From contig NZ_LWEX01000092.1 of NCBI RefSeq assembly GCF_001634885.1, forward strand, positions 1-34,598: a stretch of DNA of 34,598 bases, written 5' to 3'. The position numbers and the translations under genes are program-made. Source of the stretch: Sulfitobacter sp. HI0040. Lineage in GTDB: Bacteria > Pseudomonadota > Alphaproteobacteria > Rhodobacterales > Rhodobacteraceae. Numbering within the stretch: the first letter of the stretch is position 1; the number at the start of each line of letters is the position of its first letter. Below are positions 24,831-31,927 of this stretch, piece after piece. The notes beneath the pieces are model-generated. The model was not told the DNA's origin and searched no databases. It saw nothing but the letters and a program-made list of their open reading frames with translations.

Positions 24831-24856
24831 GGCCCCGGCGCTGTGCCGGGGCCTTT
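24831..24856 (+). terminator. Intrinsic terminator or attenuator between the binding-protein and permease genes
   Basis: GGCCCCGGC (24831-24839) pairs perfectly with GCCGGGGCC (24845-24853) around a 5-base loop and is followed by TTT. It sits six bases after the binding-protein stop, the same layout as between choX and choW, and likely causes partial termination. Confidence 0.78.
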
Positions 24857-24907
24857 CCAACCTGCCAAGGGTCCGGGGACCCGCCCGGACCGGAGTAGAA
24901 TACCCCA

Positions 24908-25825
24908 ATGACGACGATATTGCTGATCGAGCAGATCCTGAACGGGCTGCAATCGGGCATCATGCTGTTTCTCATGGCCGCCGGGCTCACGCTCATTTTC
25001 GGGGTCATGGGGCTGATCAACCTCGCCCATGGCTCGCTCTACATGGTGGGGGCCTTCGCGGCCGCTGCCGTGGCGGCGGCCACGGGATCCTTCGCGCTGG
25101 GGCTGGTAGCGGCCTTGATCGCCGCAGCAGCGGCGGGCGCGCTGATCGAACTGGTGGTGATCCGCAGGCTCTATGACCGCGACCACCTCGATCAGGTGCT
25201 CGCGACCTTTGCATTGATCCTTGTCTTTTCCGAAGGCACGCGGTGGCTCTTCGGGTCCTTTCCGCTCTATCTCGATGTGCCTGCGGCGCTGTCGGGGCCG
25301 GTGACACTGCCCGGTGGCATCCTCTATCCGGCCTACCGGCTGCTGATCATCGGGGTCGGGCTGCTGATTGCCGTGGGGCTTTTCGCGCTCATCGCGCGCA
25401 CCCGCATCGGCATCCAGATCCGCGCGGGCGAGGCGGACCGGGAGATGATCGCCGCTCTCGGGGTGGATATCTCCAAACTCTATACCCTCGTCTTCGCGCT
25501 GGGTGCCGCACTCGCCGGGCTGGCGGGGGCCATGGTAGGCGCCATCCAGTCGGTGCAGGTCGGCATGGGCGAGCCGGTGCTGATCCTTGCCTTCGTCGTC
25601 ATCGTCATCGGCGGGATCGGGTCCATCAAGGGCGCGCTGGTGGGTGCGCTGCTGGTGGGTCTGACCGATACGCTGGGCGGGGTGCTGCTGCCCCTCGGCT
25701 TCGGTGCTTTCATGGACCAGTCCGCCGCGACCTCCATCGGATCGGCGCTGGCGTCGATGTCGATCTACATTCTGATGGCGGGGGTGCTGCTGTTCAAGCC
25801 CACCGGCCTCTTCGGGGAGGGGTGA
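24908..25825 (+). CDS. LivH-type ABC transporter permease
   Basis: This 305-residue inner-membrane permease belongs to the branched-chain amino-acid (BPD_transp_2) family, with about eight hydrophobic segments. Family motifs are GLTLIFGVMGLINLAHGSLYMVGAF near the N-terminus and the cytoplasmic coupling segment IGIQIRAGEADREMIAALGVD, which contacts the ATPases. GGIGSIKGALVGALLVGL is a further conserved stretch. It pairs with the LivM-type subunit four bases downstream. The Shine-Dalgarno (GGAG) is somewhat far from ATG 24908. Confidence 0.9.
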   Translation: MTTILLIEQILNGLQSGIMLFLMAAGLTLIFGVMGLINLAHGSLYMVGAFAAAAVAAATGSFALGLVAALIAAAAAGALIELVVIRRLYDRDHLDQVLATFALILVFSEGTRWLFGSFPLYLDVPAALSGPVTLPGGILYPAYRLLIIGVGLLIAVGLFALIARTRIGIQIRAGEADREMIAALGVDISKLYTLVFALGAALAGLAGAMVGAIQSVQVGMGEPVLILAFVVIVIGGIGSIKGALVGALLVGLTDTLGGVLLPLGFGAFMDQSAATSIGSALASMSIYILMAGVLLFKPTGLFGEG

Positions 25826-25829
25826 GACC

Positions 25830-26813
25830 ATGCGCCGCGAAGCCATCCTGAACATCGTCCTTTTCCTGCTGCTGCCCGTGACCGCCGGGGCGGCGCTGCT
25901 GCTGGATGAACCTTTCATCATCACGCTTGCGACCAAGGCCGCGATCCTCGCGCTGGCGGGCGTCGGCCTTAACATCGCGCTGGGGCTCGGCGGGCTCGTG
26001 TCGCTGGGGCACGCCGCCTTTTTTGGGCTGGGGGGCTATGCCATGGGCATTCTCGCCGCCCACGCGCAAAGCTATACACCGCTGATGGAGACGCCTTTCC
26101 TGATCGAGGGCACGAAGTCCATGCCGGTGATCTGGCTGGTGGCGATCGTTGTCGCAGGCTTGGCGGCACTGGCCATCGGCGCGCTGAGCCTGCGCACCAG
26201 CGGTGTCTATTTCATCATGATCACGCTCGCCTTCGGGCAGATGCTCTATTACTTCGCGATCTCATGGCCTGCCTACGGCGGGGAGGACGGGCTTTCGATC
26301 TATGTGCGCAACGGGTTTCCGGGGCTGAATACGCTCGATCCGATACAGTTCTTCGCCATCGCCTTCGTCGTGCTGGCGCTGGCGCTGCTCCTTGCCGGGC
26401 GGCTGGCGCGGTCCGCCTTCGGCCTCGCCCTTTCGGCGGCGCGCCAGAACGCGGAGCGGGTGGAGACCGTGGGCCTTGCGCCCTATCGTCTGCGGCTCGT
26501 GGCCTTCGTGATTTCCGGGGCGATCACCGGGCTTGCCGGGGCGCTTTTCGCCGACCTCAACCGTTTTGTGAGCCCGGTGATGTTCAGCTGGCAGACCAGC
26601 GGGGAGATCATGGTTTTCGTGATCCTCGGCGGGGTGGGGCGGCTTTACGGGCCGGTGGCCGGGGCGGCCCTGTTCATCCTGCTGGAACATGTCCTCGGGG
26701 GTTTGAGCGAATATTGGCACGTCTATCTCGGCCTGCTGCTCCTGATGGTGGTGCTCTTTGCCCGGGGCGGGCTGATCGGCACCGTCGCGGGACGGGAGGT
26801 GGCGCATGACTGA
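25830..26813 (+). CDS. LivM-type ABC transporter permease
   Basis: This 327-residue permease is the second channel subunit of the importer. It shows the LivM hallmarks GLNIALGLGGLVSLGHAAFFGLG, LSLRTSGVYFIMITLAFGQM and the coupling loop ALSAARQNAERVETVGL. The start ATG 25830 follows GGGGAGGGG. The 3' end overlaps the ATPase gene by eight bases. Together with LivH it would form the translocation path for the ligand brought by the preceding binding protein. Confidence 0.9.
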   Translation: MRREAILNIVLFLLLPVTAGAALLLDEPFIITLATKAAILALAGVGLNIALGLGGLVSLGHAAFFGLGGYAMGILAAHAQSYTPLMETPFLIEGTKSMPVIWLVAIVVAGLAALAIGALSLRTSGVYFIMITLAFGQMLYYFAISWPAYGGEDGLSIYVRNGFPGLNTLDPIQFFAIAFVVLALALLLAGRLARSAFGLALSAARQNAERVETVGLAPYRLRLVAFVISGAITGLAGALFADLNRFVSPVMFSWQTSGEIMVFVILGGVGRLYGPVAGAALFILLEHVLGGLSEYWHVYLGLLLLMVVLFARGGLIGTVAGREVAHD

Positions 26814-27564
26814 CCGCGCGATCCTGCGGGTGGAGAACCTGAGCAAGAGTTTCGGCGCGCTGAAAGCCACGGATGACGTGTCGCTGACGGTGATGCCCGG
26901 CGAGATCCATGCGCTGATCGGACCGAACGGTGCCGGGAAATCGACGCTGATCAAACAGGTCGCCGGGGGGTTGCGCAACGACGCCGGGCGGATCTGGTTC
27001 GACGGCGAAGACGTCACGCCGCTGGGCACCGTGGCACGGGCGCGCGCGGGGCTGGGGCGGACCTTCCAGATATCCTCGCTCGCCATGGAATACACCGTGT
27101 TGCAGAACGCGGTGCTGGGCGCTTTGGGGCGGCGCGGCGGGGCCATGCGTTTCTTTGCCCCCGTGATGGCAAAGGGAGAGCTGCGCGAGCGTGCCATGGG
27201 CGCGCTGGAACGCGTGGGCCTGCAGGACCACGCGATGAAGCGCACGGCGGACCTTAGCCATGGGCAGCGCCGCCAGCTTGAGGTCGCCGTGGCGCTGACG
27301 CTGGAGCCGAAGGTGTTCCTGATGGACGAGCCGATGGCGGGGCTCGGGGCGAGCGGGTCAAAATCCATGACCGGCTTTCTCGACGGGTTGCGCAGCGAGG
27401 CACCGATCCTGCTGGTCGAACATGACATGGACGCGGTTTTCGCGCTGGCGGACCGTATTTCGGTGCTGGTCTACGGCAAGATCATCGCCAGCGGCGGGGC
27501 GGAGGACATCCGCCGCGACCCGGTGGTCCGCGAAGCCTATCTGGGTGCGGAGGACGCGGCATGA
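26806..27564 (+). CDS. LivG-type ABC transporter ATP-binding protein
   Basis: This 252-residue ATPase has Walker A GPNGAGKST, the LivG-type Q-loop region GLGRTFQISSLAMEYTVLQN, a variant signature LSHGQ (as in many LivG proteins), Walker B VFLMDEPMAGL and the switch histidine in LLVEHDMDAVF. It forms a heterodimer with the next subunit to drive uptake. It overlaps livM by eight bases and livF by four. Confidence 0.92.
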   Translation: MTDRAILRVENLSKSFGALKATDDVSLTVMPGEIHALIGPNGAGKSTLIKQVAGGLRNDAGRIWFDGEDVTPLGTVARARAGLGRTFQISSLAMEYTVLQNAVLGALGRRGGAMRFFAPVMAKGELRERAMGALERVGLQDHAMKRTADLSHGQRRQLEVAVALTLEPKVFLMDEPMAGLGASGSKSMTGFLDGLRSEAPILLVEHDMDAVFALADRISVLVYGKIIASGGAEDIRRDPVVREAYLGAEDAA

Positions 27565-28250
27565 GCTTTCTTTCGGTCGAAGGCATCTGCGCCTCCTACG
27601 GGCCGTCGCAGGCGCTTTTCGGTGTGGACCTTGCGCTGGAGGAAGGCGAGGTCTGTGCCCTGATGGGCCGCAACGGGATGGGCAAATCCTCCACCATCAA
27701 GGTGATCTGCCGCATGCTGCGTCATTCGGCGGGGCAGGTGACGTTCGATGGCCGCGACCTCGGCCCGATGCCCAGCCACAAGGCCGCACAAGCGGGTCTG
27801 GGGCTGGTGCCCGAGGGGCGGCGCTGTTTCGGGCCGCTCACCGTTTATGAAAACCTGATCGCCGCCGCCCGCCCGGGCGCGTGGGACTACGACCGTGTCT
27901 GCACGCTCTTTCCGCGTCTGGGCGAACGCCGCGACCAGCAGGCGGGGCTGCTTTCGGGGGGCGAGCAGCAGATGCTGGCTATTGGCCGCGCGCTGATGAC
28001 CAATCCGCGCCTGCTGATCCTCGACGAGGCGACCGAAGGCCTCGCCCCCGTGGTCAGGCAGGAGATCTGGGACGCGGTGGCGACGCTGAAGCGCGACACC
28101 GGGCTCGCGCTCATCGTGGTGGATAAATCGCTGGCTGAACTGCGGCGCGTGGCGGACCGGGCCGTGGTGCTGGAACGGGGGCGCACCGTTTGGGCCGGTG
28201 CGATGCGCGATCTGGACCGGCAGGTCGCCGATACATACCTCGGCGTCTGA
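27561..28250 (+). CDS. LivF-type ABC transporter ATP-binding protein
   Basis: This 229-residue ATPase has Walker A GRNGMGKSS, LGLVPEGRRCFGPLTVYENL (LivF Q-loop region), signature LSGGEQQM, and Walker B LLILDEATEGLAP. At the switch-histidine position the sequence reads LIVVDKSLAELRR, so the usual His of 'VEQN/VEH' type loops is replaced by Asp-Lys; LivF proteins often deviate here, leaving catalysis to the partner LivG. The gene ends the transporter set, 26 bases before the Rid-family gene. Confidence 0.92.
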   Translation: MSFLSVEGICASYGPSQALFGVDLALEEGEVCALMGRNGMGKSSTIKVICRMLRHSAGQVTFDGRDLGPMPSHKAAQAGLGLVPEGRRCFGPLTVYENLIAAARPGAWDYDRVCTLFPRLGERRDQQAGLLSGGEQQMLAIGRALMTNPRLLILDEATEGLAPVVRQEIWDAVATLKRDTGLALIVVDKSLAELRRVADRAVVLERGRTVWAGAMRDLDRQVADTYLGV

Positions 28251-28276
28251 GCCGGGAGAGACTCAAGGGGATCACT

Positions 28277-28684
28277 ATGGGACATCGAGTCATTCAGCCC
28301 GAAGGCTGGGCACCGGCAAAGGGCTATGCCAACGGCATCCTCAGCGCGGACGGGCATCTTTTCGTGGGCGGCCAGATCGGCTGGACCGCGGACCAGCGCT
28401 TCGAGGCGCATGATTTCATCGGCCAGATGACGCAGGCGCTGCGCAACATCCGCGCCGTGGTCGAAGCGGCGGGCGGTGTCCCCGAGGATATCGTCCGGCT
28501 GACATGGTATGTCACCGACAAGGCCGAATACCTCGCCGCGCAGGCGGAGGTGGGCCGGGCCTACCGCGAAGTGATGGGCCGCCATTTCCCCGCCATGGCG
28601 ATGGTGGTGGTCAACGCACTGGTCGAGGATGACGCCAAGGTTGAGATCGAGGCGACGGCGGTGCTTTCCTCCGCGCGGGGCTGA
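28277..28684 (+). CDS. Rid-family (YjgF/YER057c/UK114) protein lacking the catalytic arginine
   Basis: This 135-residue protein has the Rid trimer fold. YANGILSADGHLFVGGQIGW opens the domain, MTQALRNIRAVVEAAGG is the central helix, and KVEIEATAVL closes it. Classical RidA enzymes hydrolyse enamine/imine intermediates using an arginine in 'PARSxVxV'. Here the aligned stretch reads FPAMAMVVVNAL, so Arg is replaced by Met, as in Rid subgroups of unknown activity. The expected product of 2-aminobenzoyl-CoA dearomatisation is an enamine, so a role in releasing its amino group is attractive but mechanistically unproven. ATG 28277 follows AAGGGG. Confidence 0.82.
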   Translation: MGHRVIQPEGWAPAKGYANGILSADGHLFVGGQIGWTADQRFEAHDFIGQMTQALRNIRAVVEAAGGVPEDIVRLTWYVTDKAEYLAAQAEVGRAYREVMGRHFPAMAMVVVNALVEDDAKVEIEATAVLSSARG

Positions 28685-28700
28685 GTTCCGAGGCTGCCCG

Positions 28701-28758
28701 CCGGGGGTGTCGCACCCCCGGACCCCCGCGAAGTATTTCCGATCATGAGAAGGGGGTC
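28701..28758. repeat. GC-rich palindromic intergenic element with nested inverted repeats
   Basis: CCGGGGGTG (28701-28709) pairs with CACCCCCGG (28713-28721) around a 3-base loop. GACCCCC (28721-28727) can also pair with GGGGGTC (28752-28758). The AGTATTTCC between them resembles roseobacter intergenic repeats I know of the form 'GGACCCCCG..AGTATTT'. It lies between the converging Rid and znuB genes and probably terminates transcription from one or both sides. Confidence 0.6.
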
Positions 28759-29562
28759 TTAGCCTCGCTGGCGGAGGCCGCGGTAGACATGGGCCGCGAT
28801 GAAGAGCAGCGCCGCGACCACCACGATGCTGGGCCCGGTGGGCGTGTCGAAGCGGAAGGATCCGGCGAGCCCGCCGAAAGCGGCGACACCGCCCAGCACC
28901 AGCGCCCAGAGCGCCATGACCTCGGGGCTGCTGGCGAGGGGCCGCGCGGCGGCGGCGGGGATAATCAGCATCGCCGCGATGAGCAATGCGCCCACCACCT
29001 TGATCGCCACCGCGACCGTGATGGCGAGCGCCAGTGTCAGCACCAGATCCTCGCGCGCGGGTTTCAGCCCCGCCGCCTGCGCCAGATCGCGGTTCAGCGT
29101 GGCCGCGAGGAGCGCCGACCAGCGCCATGCGAGCAGCGCGCCCACGGCAGCGGCACCGATCCAGATCACCGCCAGATCGGCGCGGGTGACGGCCAGTATC
29201 TCTCCGAAGAGATAGGCCTGCAGGTCGATCCGCCGCCCCGGCAGCAGCGAAACCGCGACCAGCCCCGCCGCCAGCGCACCATGGGCCAGCACCCCCAGCA
29301 GCGCATCCTGCCCCAGCCGGCGCTGGGTAAGACCGGTGACAGCCAGCGCCATCAACAGGGCCACGATGAGCACCCCGGCGAGGATGGGAAGTTGCGTGGC
29401 CAGCGCGAGCGCCACCCCCAGCAAGGCCGCGTGGCTGGTGGCATCGCCGAAATAGGCCATGCGACGCCAGACCACGAAACACCCCAGCGGCGCGGTGGCC
29501 AGTGCGACCCCCAGCCCCGCCAATGCCGCGCGGACCGCGAAATCATCCAGCAGGGACATCAT
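28759..29562 (-). CDS. znuB: Zinc ABC transporter permease
   Basis: ZnuB is the inner-membrane channel for zinc import (ABC-3 family). The 267-residue protein has about eight hydrophobic segments and the family motif region CFVVWRRMAYFGDATSHAALLG near residue 30-50, together with LIAAMLIIPAAAARPL near 200. It starts with ATGA overlap at the znuC stop (29559-29562), making zur, znuC and znuB one minus-strand unit. Regulation is expected through the Zur box upstream of zur. Confidence 0.93.
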   Translation of the reverse strand: MMSLLDDFAVRAALAGLGVALATAPLGCFVVWRRMAYFGDATSHAALLGVALALATQLPILAGVLIVALLMALAVTGLTQRRLGQDALLGVLAHGALAAGLVAVSLLPGRRIDLQAYLFGEILAVTRADLAVIWIGAAAVGALLAWRWSALLAATLNRDLAQAAGLKPAREDLVLTLALAITVAVAIKVVGALLIAAMLIIPAAAARPLASSPEVMALWALVLGGVAAFGGLAGSFRFDTPTGPSIVVVAALLFIAAHVYRGLRQRG

Positions 29563-30323
29563 GGGTTCGCGTCCCGGCCTGCATGGTCATGGGTGTGATC
29601 ATGATGGTGATCGTGGTCGTGTGAATGGTGGTGATCGTGCCGGTAGAGCGCCAGCGCGCCCTGCGTGCCCGACCCGAAGAGCGCGCGGTACTCGGGCGCG
29701 TCCGCCACGACTTCGGGGGCGCCTTCGCAGCAGACATGCCCGTTGAGGCAGAGCACCCGGTCCGAGGCCGCCATGACGACATGGAGATCATGGCTCACCA
29801 TCAGGACGGCGCAGCCCAGTTCGGCGCGCACTGCCTCGATCTGCCGGTAGAAAGACGCGGCACCCGGCTGGTCGAGCCCCTGCGTCGCCTCGTCGAGGAT
29901 CAGCAGGTGGGGGTTTCCCAGCAGGGCGCGGGCAAGGAGGATGCGCTGGAACTGACCGCCCGAAAGATCCGTCATCTGCCGCCGCGCCAGATCCGCCGTT
30001 CCGGCCTGGGCCAGCGCCGCGTCCAGCGCGGCGCGCGGCCAGCGACGCGGCAGCGACAGGAACCGCCGCACCGTAAGCGGCAGCGTCGGGTCGATATGCA
30101 GCTTCTGGGGAACATAGCCGATGCGCAGGCCCGGCATACGCTCCACCCGGCCCGCATCCGGCTCCATCGCGCCGATGAGCGCGCGCAGCAGGCTGGATTT
30201 GCCCGATCCGTTGGGGCCGACGATCGTCACGATCTCTCCCTTCTCGATGGAGAAATTGACGTTTTCCAGGATGGAGCGGCCATCGCGCCGCAGGCCGAGG
30301 CCGCGGGCGGCGATGAGGCTCAT
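29559..30323 (-). CDS. znuC: Zinc ABC transporter ATPase with His-rich tail
   Basis: ZnuC drives zinc import. The 254-residue protein has Walker A GPNGSGKSS (36-44), Q-loop GYVPQKL, signature LSGGQFQR (120-127), Walker B LLILDEATQGL (140-150) and switch His in VSHDLHVVM. The last about 27 residues (from 228) are a His/Asp-rich tail with thirteen histidines, a probable metal-binding or sensing extension on the cytoplasmic side, as in some alphaproteobacterial ZnuC proteins. It overlaps zur and znuB by four bases each. Confidence 0.95.
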   Translation of the reverse strand: MSLIAARGLGLRRDGRSILENVNFSIEKGEIVTIVGPNGSGKSSLLRALIGAMEPDAGRVERMPGLRIGYVPQKLHIDPTLPLTVRRFLSLPRRWPRAALDAALAQAGTADLARRQMTDLSGGQFQRILLARALLGNPHLLILDEATQGLDQPGAASFYRQIEAVRAELGCAVLMVSHDLHVVMAASDRVLCLNGHVCCEGAPEVVADAPEYRALFGSGTQGALALYRHDHHHSHDHDHHHDHTHDHAGRDANP

Positions 30324-30799
30324 GCGGCAGCCTTCCGGCAGGCGGGGCAGAGGCCCTGCGCCTCGACCACCGTGCGTTCGATGAGAAACCCGGCTTCCTC
30401 GGCCGCGGCACCGAGGCGGCCCTGCCGCGGGGTCGTCGCTGTTTCGGCGACCGACCGGCAGGCGCGGCAGATCAGGAAGGCGGGCGCATGGTCATCGCCC
30501 AGATGGGCACAGGCGAGATAGGCGTTCAGCGCCTCGACCTTGTGGGCGAAACCCGCCTTCACCAGAAAATCGAGCGCGCGGTAGGCGACCGGCGGCTGGG
30601 AGCCGAGGCCCTCTTCGGACAGTCGCGCCAGCAGGTCATAGGCCCCCAGCGCGCGATGCTCCGAAAGCAGAATTTCCAGCGCCCGGCGGCGTACCGGGGT
30701 CAGCCGCAGCTTGCGCGCGCGGCACTGGGCCTCTGCGGCGGCGAGGCCGGAGCGGACGCATTTGGCGTGATCGTGCTGGGTAAAGCCAAGGGCGGTCAT
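30320..30799 (-). CDS. zur: Zinc uptake regulator, Fur family
   Basis: Zur represses zinc-uptake genes when zinc-loaded. The 159-residue protein has a winged-helix region (KLRLTPVRRRALEILL, then PPVAYRALDFLVKAGFAHKV) and the structural zinc site CRAC (Cys111, Cys114) with CPAC (Cys151, Cys154). Regulatory-site ligands probably include Cys97, His99 and His104 (ACAHLGDDH). This cysteine/histidine pattern, and co-transcription with znuCB, mark it as Zur and not Fur or Mur. Start ATG 30799 lies 27 bases from a palindromic Zur-box candidate. Confidence 0.94.
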   Translation of the reverse strand: MTALGFTQHDHAKCVRSGLAAAEAQCRARKLRLTPVRRRALEILLSEHRALGAYDLLARLSEEGLGSQPPVAYRALDFLVKAGFAHKVEALNAYLACAHLGDDHAPAFLICRACRSVAETATTPRQGRLGAAAEEAGFLIERTVVEAQGLCPACRKAAA

Positions 30800-30825
30800 G
30801 GGATGTCCTGCGTTTTGGCTATTGA

Positions 30826-30839
30826 TATGTTATAACATA
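30826..30839. promoter_or_regulatory. znuA/zur operator: Zur box between zur-znuCB and znuA
   Basis: TATGTTATAACATA is a perfect 14-base palindrome centred at 30832/30833 in the 77-bp divergent region. It matches the core of known proteobacterial Zur sites (TGTTATA-TATAACA type). One bound Zur dimer pair could repress both promoters. Confidence 0.85.
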
Positions 30840-30876
30840 CAAGGTAGCAAGCCCCGACTTTCCCAAGGAGTCCGCC

Positions 30877-31875
30877 ATGCCCAGATCACGTTCCGCCCTG
30901 CTGACGCTCGGCCTTGCCCTGACCGCTGCGATACCGACCCTTCTCCGGGCCGAGGTGCCCCGGGTGGCGACCGATATCGCACCCGTCCATGCGCTCGTTT
31001 CCCGCGTGATGGAGGGGGCCGGGCGCGCGCCTTCGCTGCTGCTGCCGCCCAGTGCCTCCCCCCATGATTACGCCATGCGCCCGTCGGAGGCGCGCAGCCT
31101 GTCGGAAGCCGATCTGGTGGTCTGGGTGGGTCCGGTGCTGACCCCTTGGTTGGGCGGGTCCATCGACAGTCTGGCCCCCGAGGCGGAGGTGCTGACACTG
31201 GCGGAAGTGTCCGGCACGCTGGCATTGCCCCTGCGGGAGGGGGCGCTTTTCGGTGGTCACGCGCATGGCGCGGAGGAAGCATCCGAAGGGATGGACGAGC
31301 AGCATGAGGAGGATGGCCACGAGGCGGATGAGCATGAAGAAGAGGGCCATGCAGGCGGCGACCCGCACCTCTGGCTCGATCCGCGCAACGCGGCACTCTG
31401 GCTCGGCCCCATCGCGGAGGCGATGGCAGAGCAGGACCCCGACAATGCCGCGCTCTATCTTGAGAACGCCCGCGCAGGTCAGGCAGAGCTTGCCGCGCTG
31501 GAGGAGGAAATCGCCAAAACTCTCGCACCCGCACGGGGAAAGCCGTTTCTGGTCGCGCATGACGCCTATCATCATTTCGAAGCCCGGTTCGGTATAGAGG
31601 CTTCGGGCGCGCTGGCCGATACCGAAGCCCTGGCACCGGGTGCCGCACGGCTTGCCGAAATACGCGATGCGGTGCGGGACCGCGGCATCCTGTGCATCTT
31701 TGCCGAGCCGCAGACCGACCGACGCTTGCTGGAAACGGCGACCGAAGGCAGCGAGGTCCGTTTCGGCACGCTCGATCCCGTGGGGGCAGGGCTGGAGCCG
31801 GGGGCGGGCCTTTACCCTGCGCTGCTGCGTGACATGGCCGGAGCCCTGAGGGATTGCCTCGCTCCGGGGGATTGA
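30877..31875 (+). CDS. znuA: Zinc ABC transporter periplasmic binding protein
   Basis: ZnuA binds Zn2+ in the periplasm and passes it to ZnuBC. The 332-residue cluster A-I binding protein has a signal peptide (LLTLGLALTAAIPTLLRA). Zinc ligands are His63 (SASPHDY), His164 (GGDPHLWLD) and a histidine of AHDAYHHFEARFG (about 228-233), with an acidic residue near 283 (FAEPQTD). The His/Glu-rich flexible loop of true zinc proteins lies at about 127-161 (GGHAHGAEEASEG and following). A strong AAGGAG ribosome-binding site precedes ATG 30877. It is divergent from zur-znuCB across the Zur box. Confidence 0.95.
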   Translation: MPRSRSALLTLGLALTAAIPTLLRAEVPRVATDIAPVHALVSRVMEGAGRAPSLLLPPSASPHDYAMRPSEARSLSEADLVVWVGPVLTPWLGGSIDSLAPEAEVLTLAEVSGTLALPLREGALFGGHAHGAEEASEGMDEQHEEDGHEADEHEEEGHAGGDPHLWLDPRNAALWLGPIAEAMAEQDPDNAALYLENARAGQAELAALEEEIAKTLAPARGKPFLVAHDAYHHFEARFGIEASGALADTEALAPGAARLAEIRDAVRDRGILCIFAEPQTDRRLLETATEGSEVRFGTLDPVGAGLEPGAGLYPALLRDMAGALRDCLAPGD

Positions 31876-31885
31876 TCTGCCGCTT

Positions 31886-31915
31886 CGGGGCGGTCCGCTG
31901 GTGCGGAACGCCCCG
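31886..31915. terminator. Long hairpin between convergent znuA and phoX
   Basis: CGGGGCG (31886-31892) with TCCGC (31894-31898) pairs with GCGGA (31903-31907) and CGCCCCG (31909-31915), leaving a 4-base loop and a single opposed pair of unpaired bases. No U-tract follows on either strand, but its position ten bases after the znuA stop and before the phoX stop suggests a bidirectional transcription or message-end hairpin. Confidence 0.6.
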
Positions 31916-31927
31916 GCGAAAGTTGCG

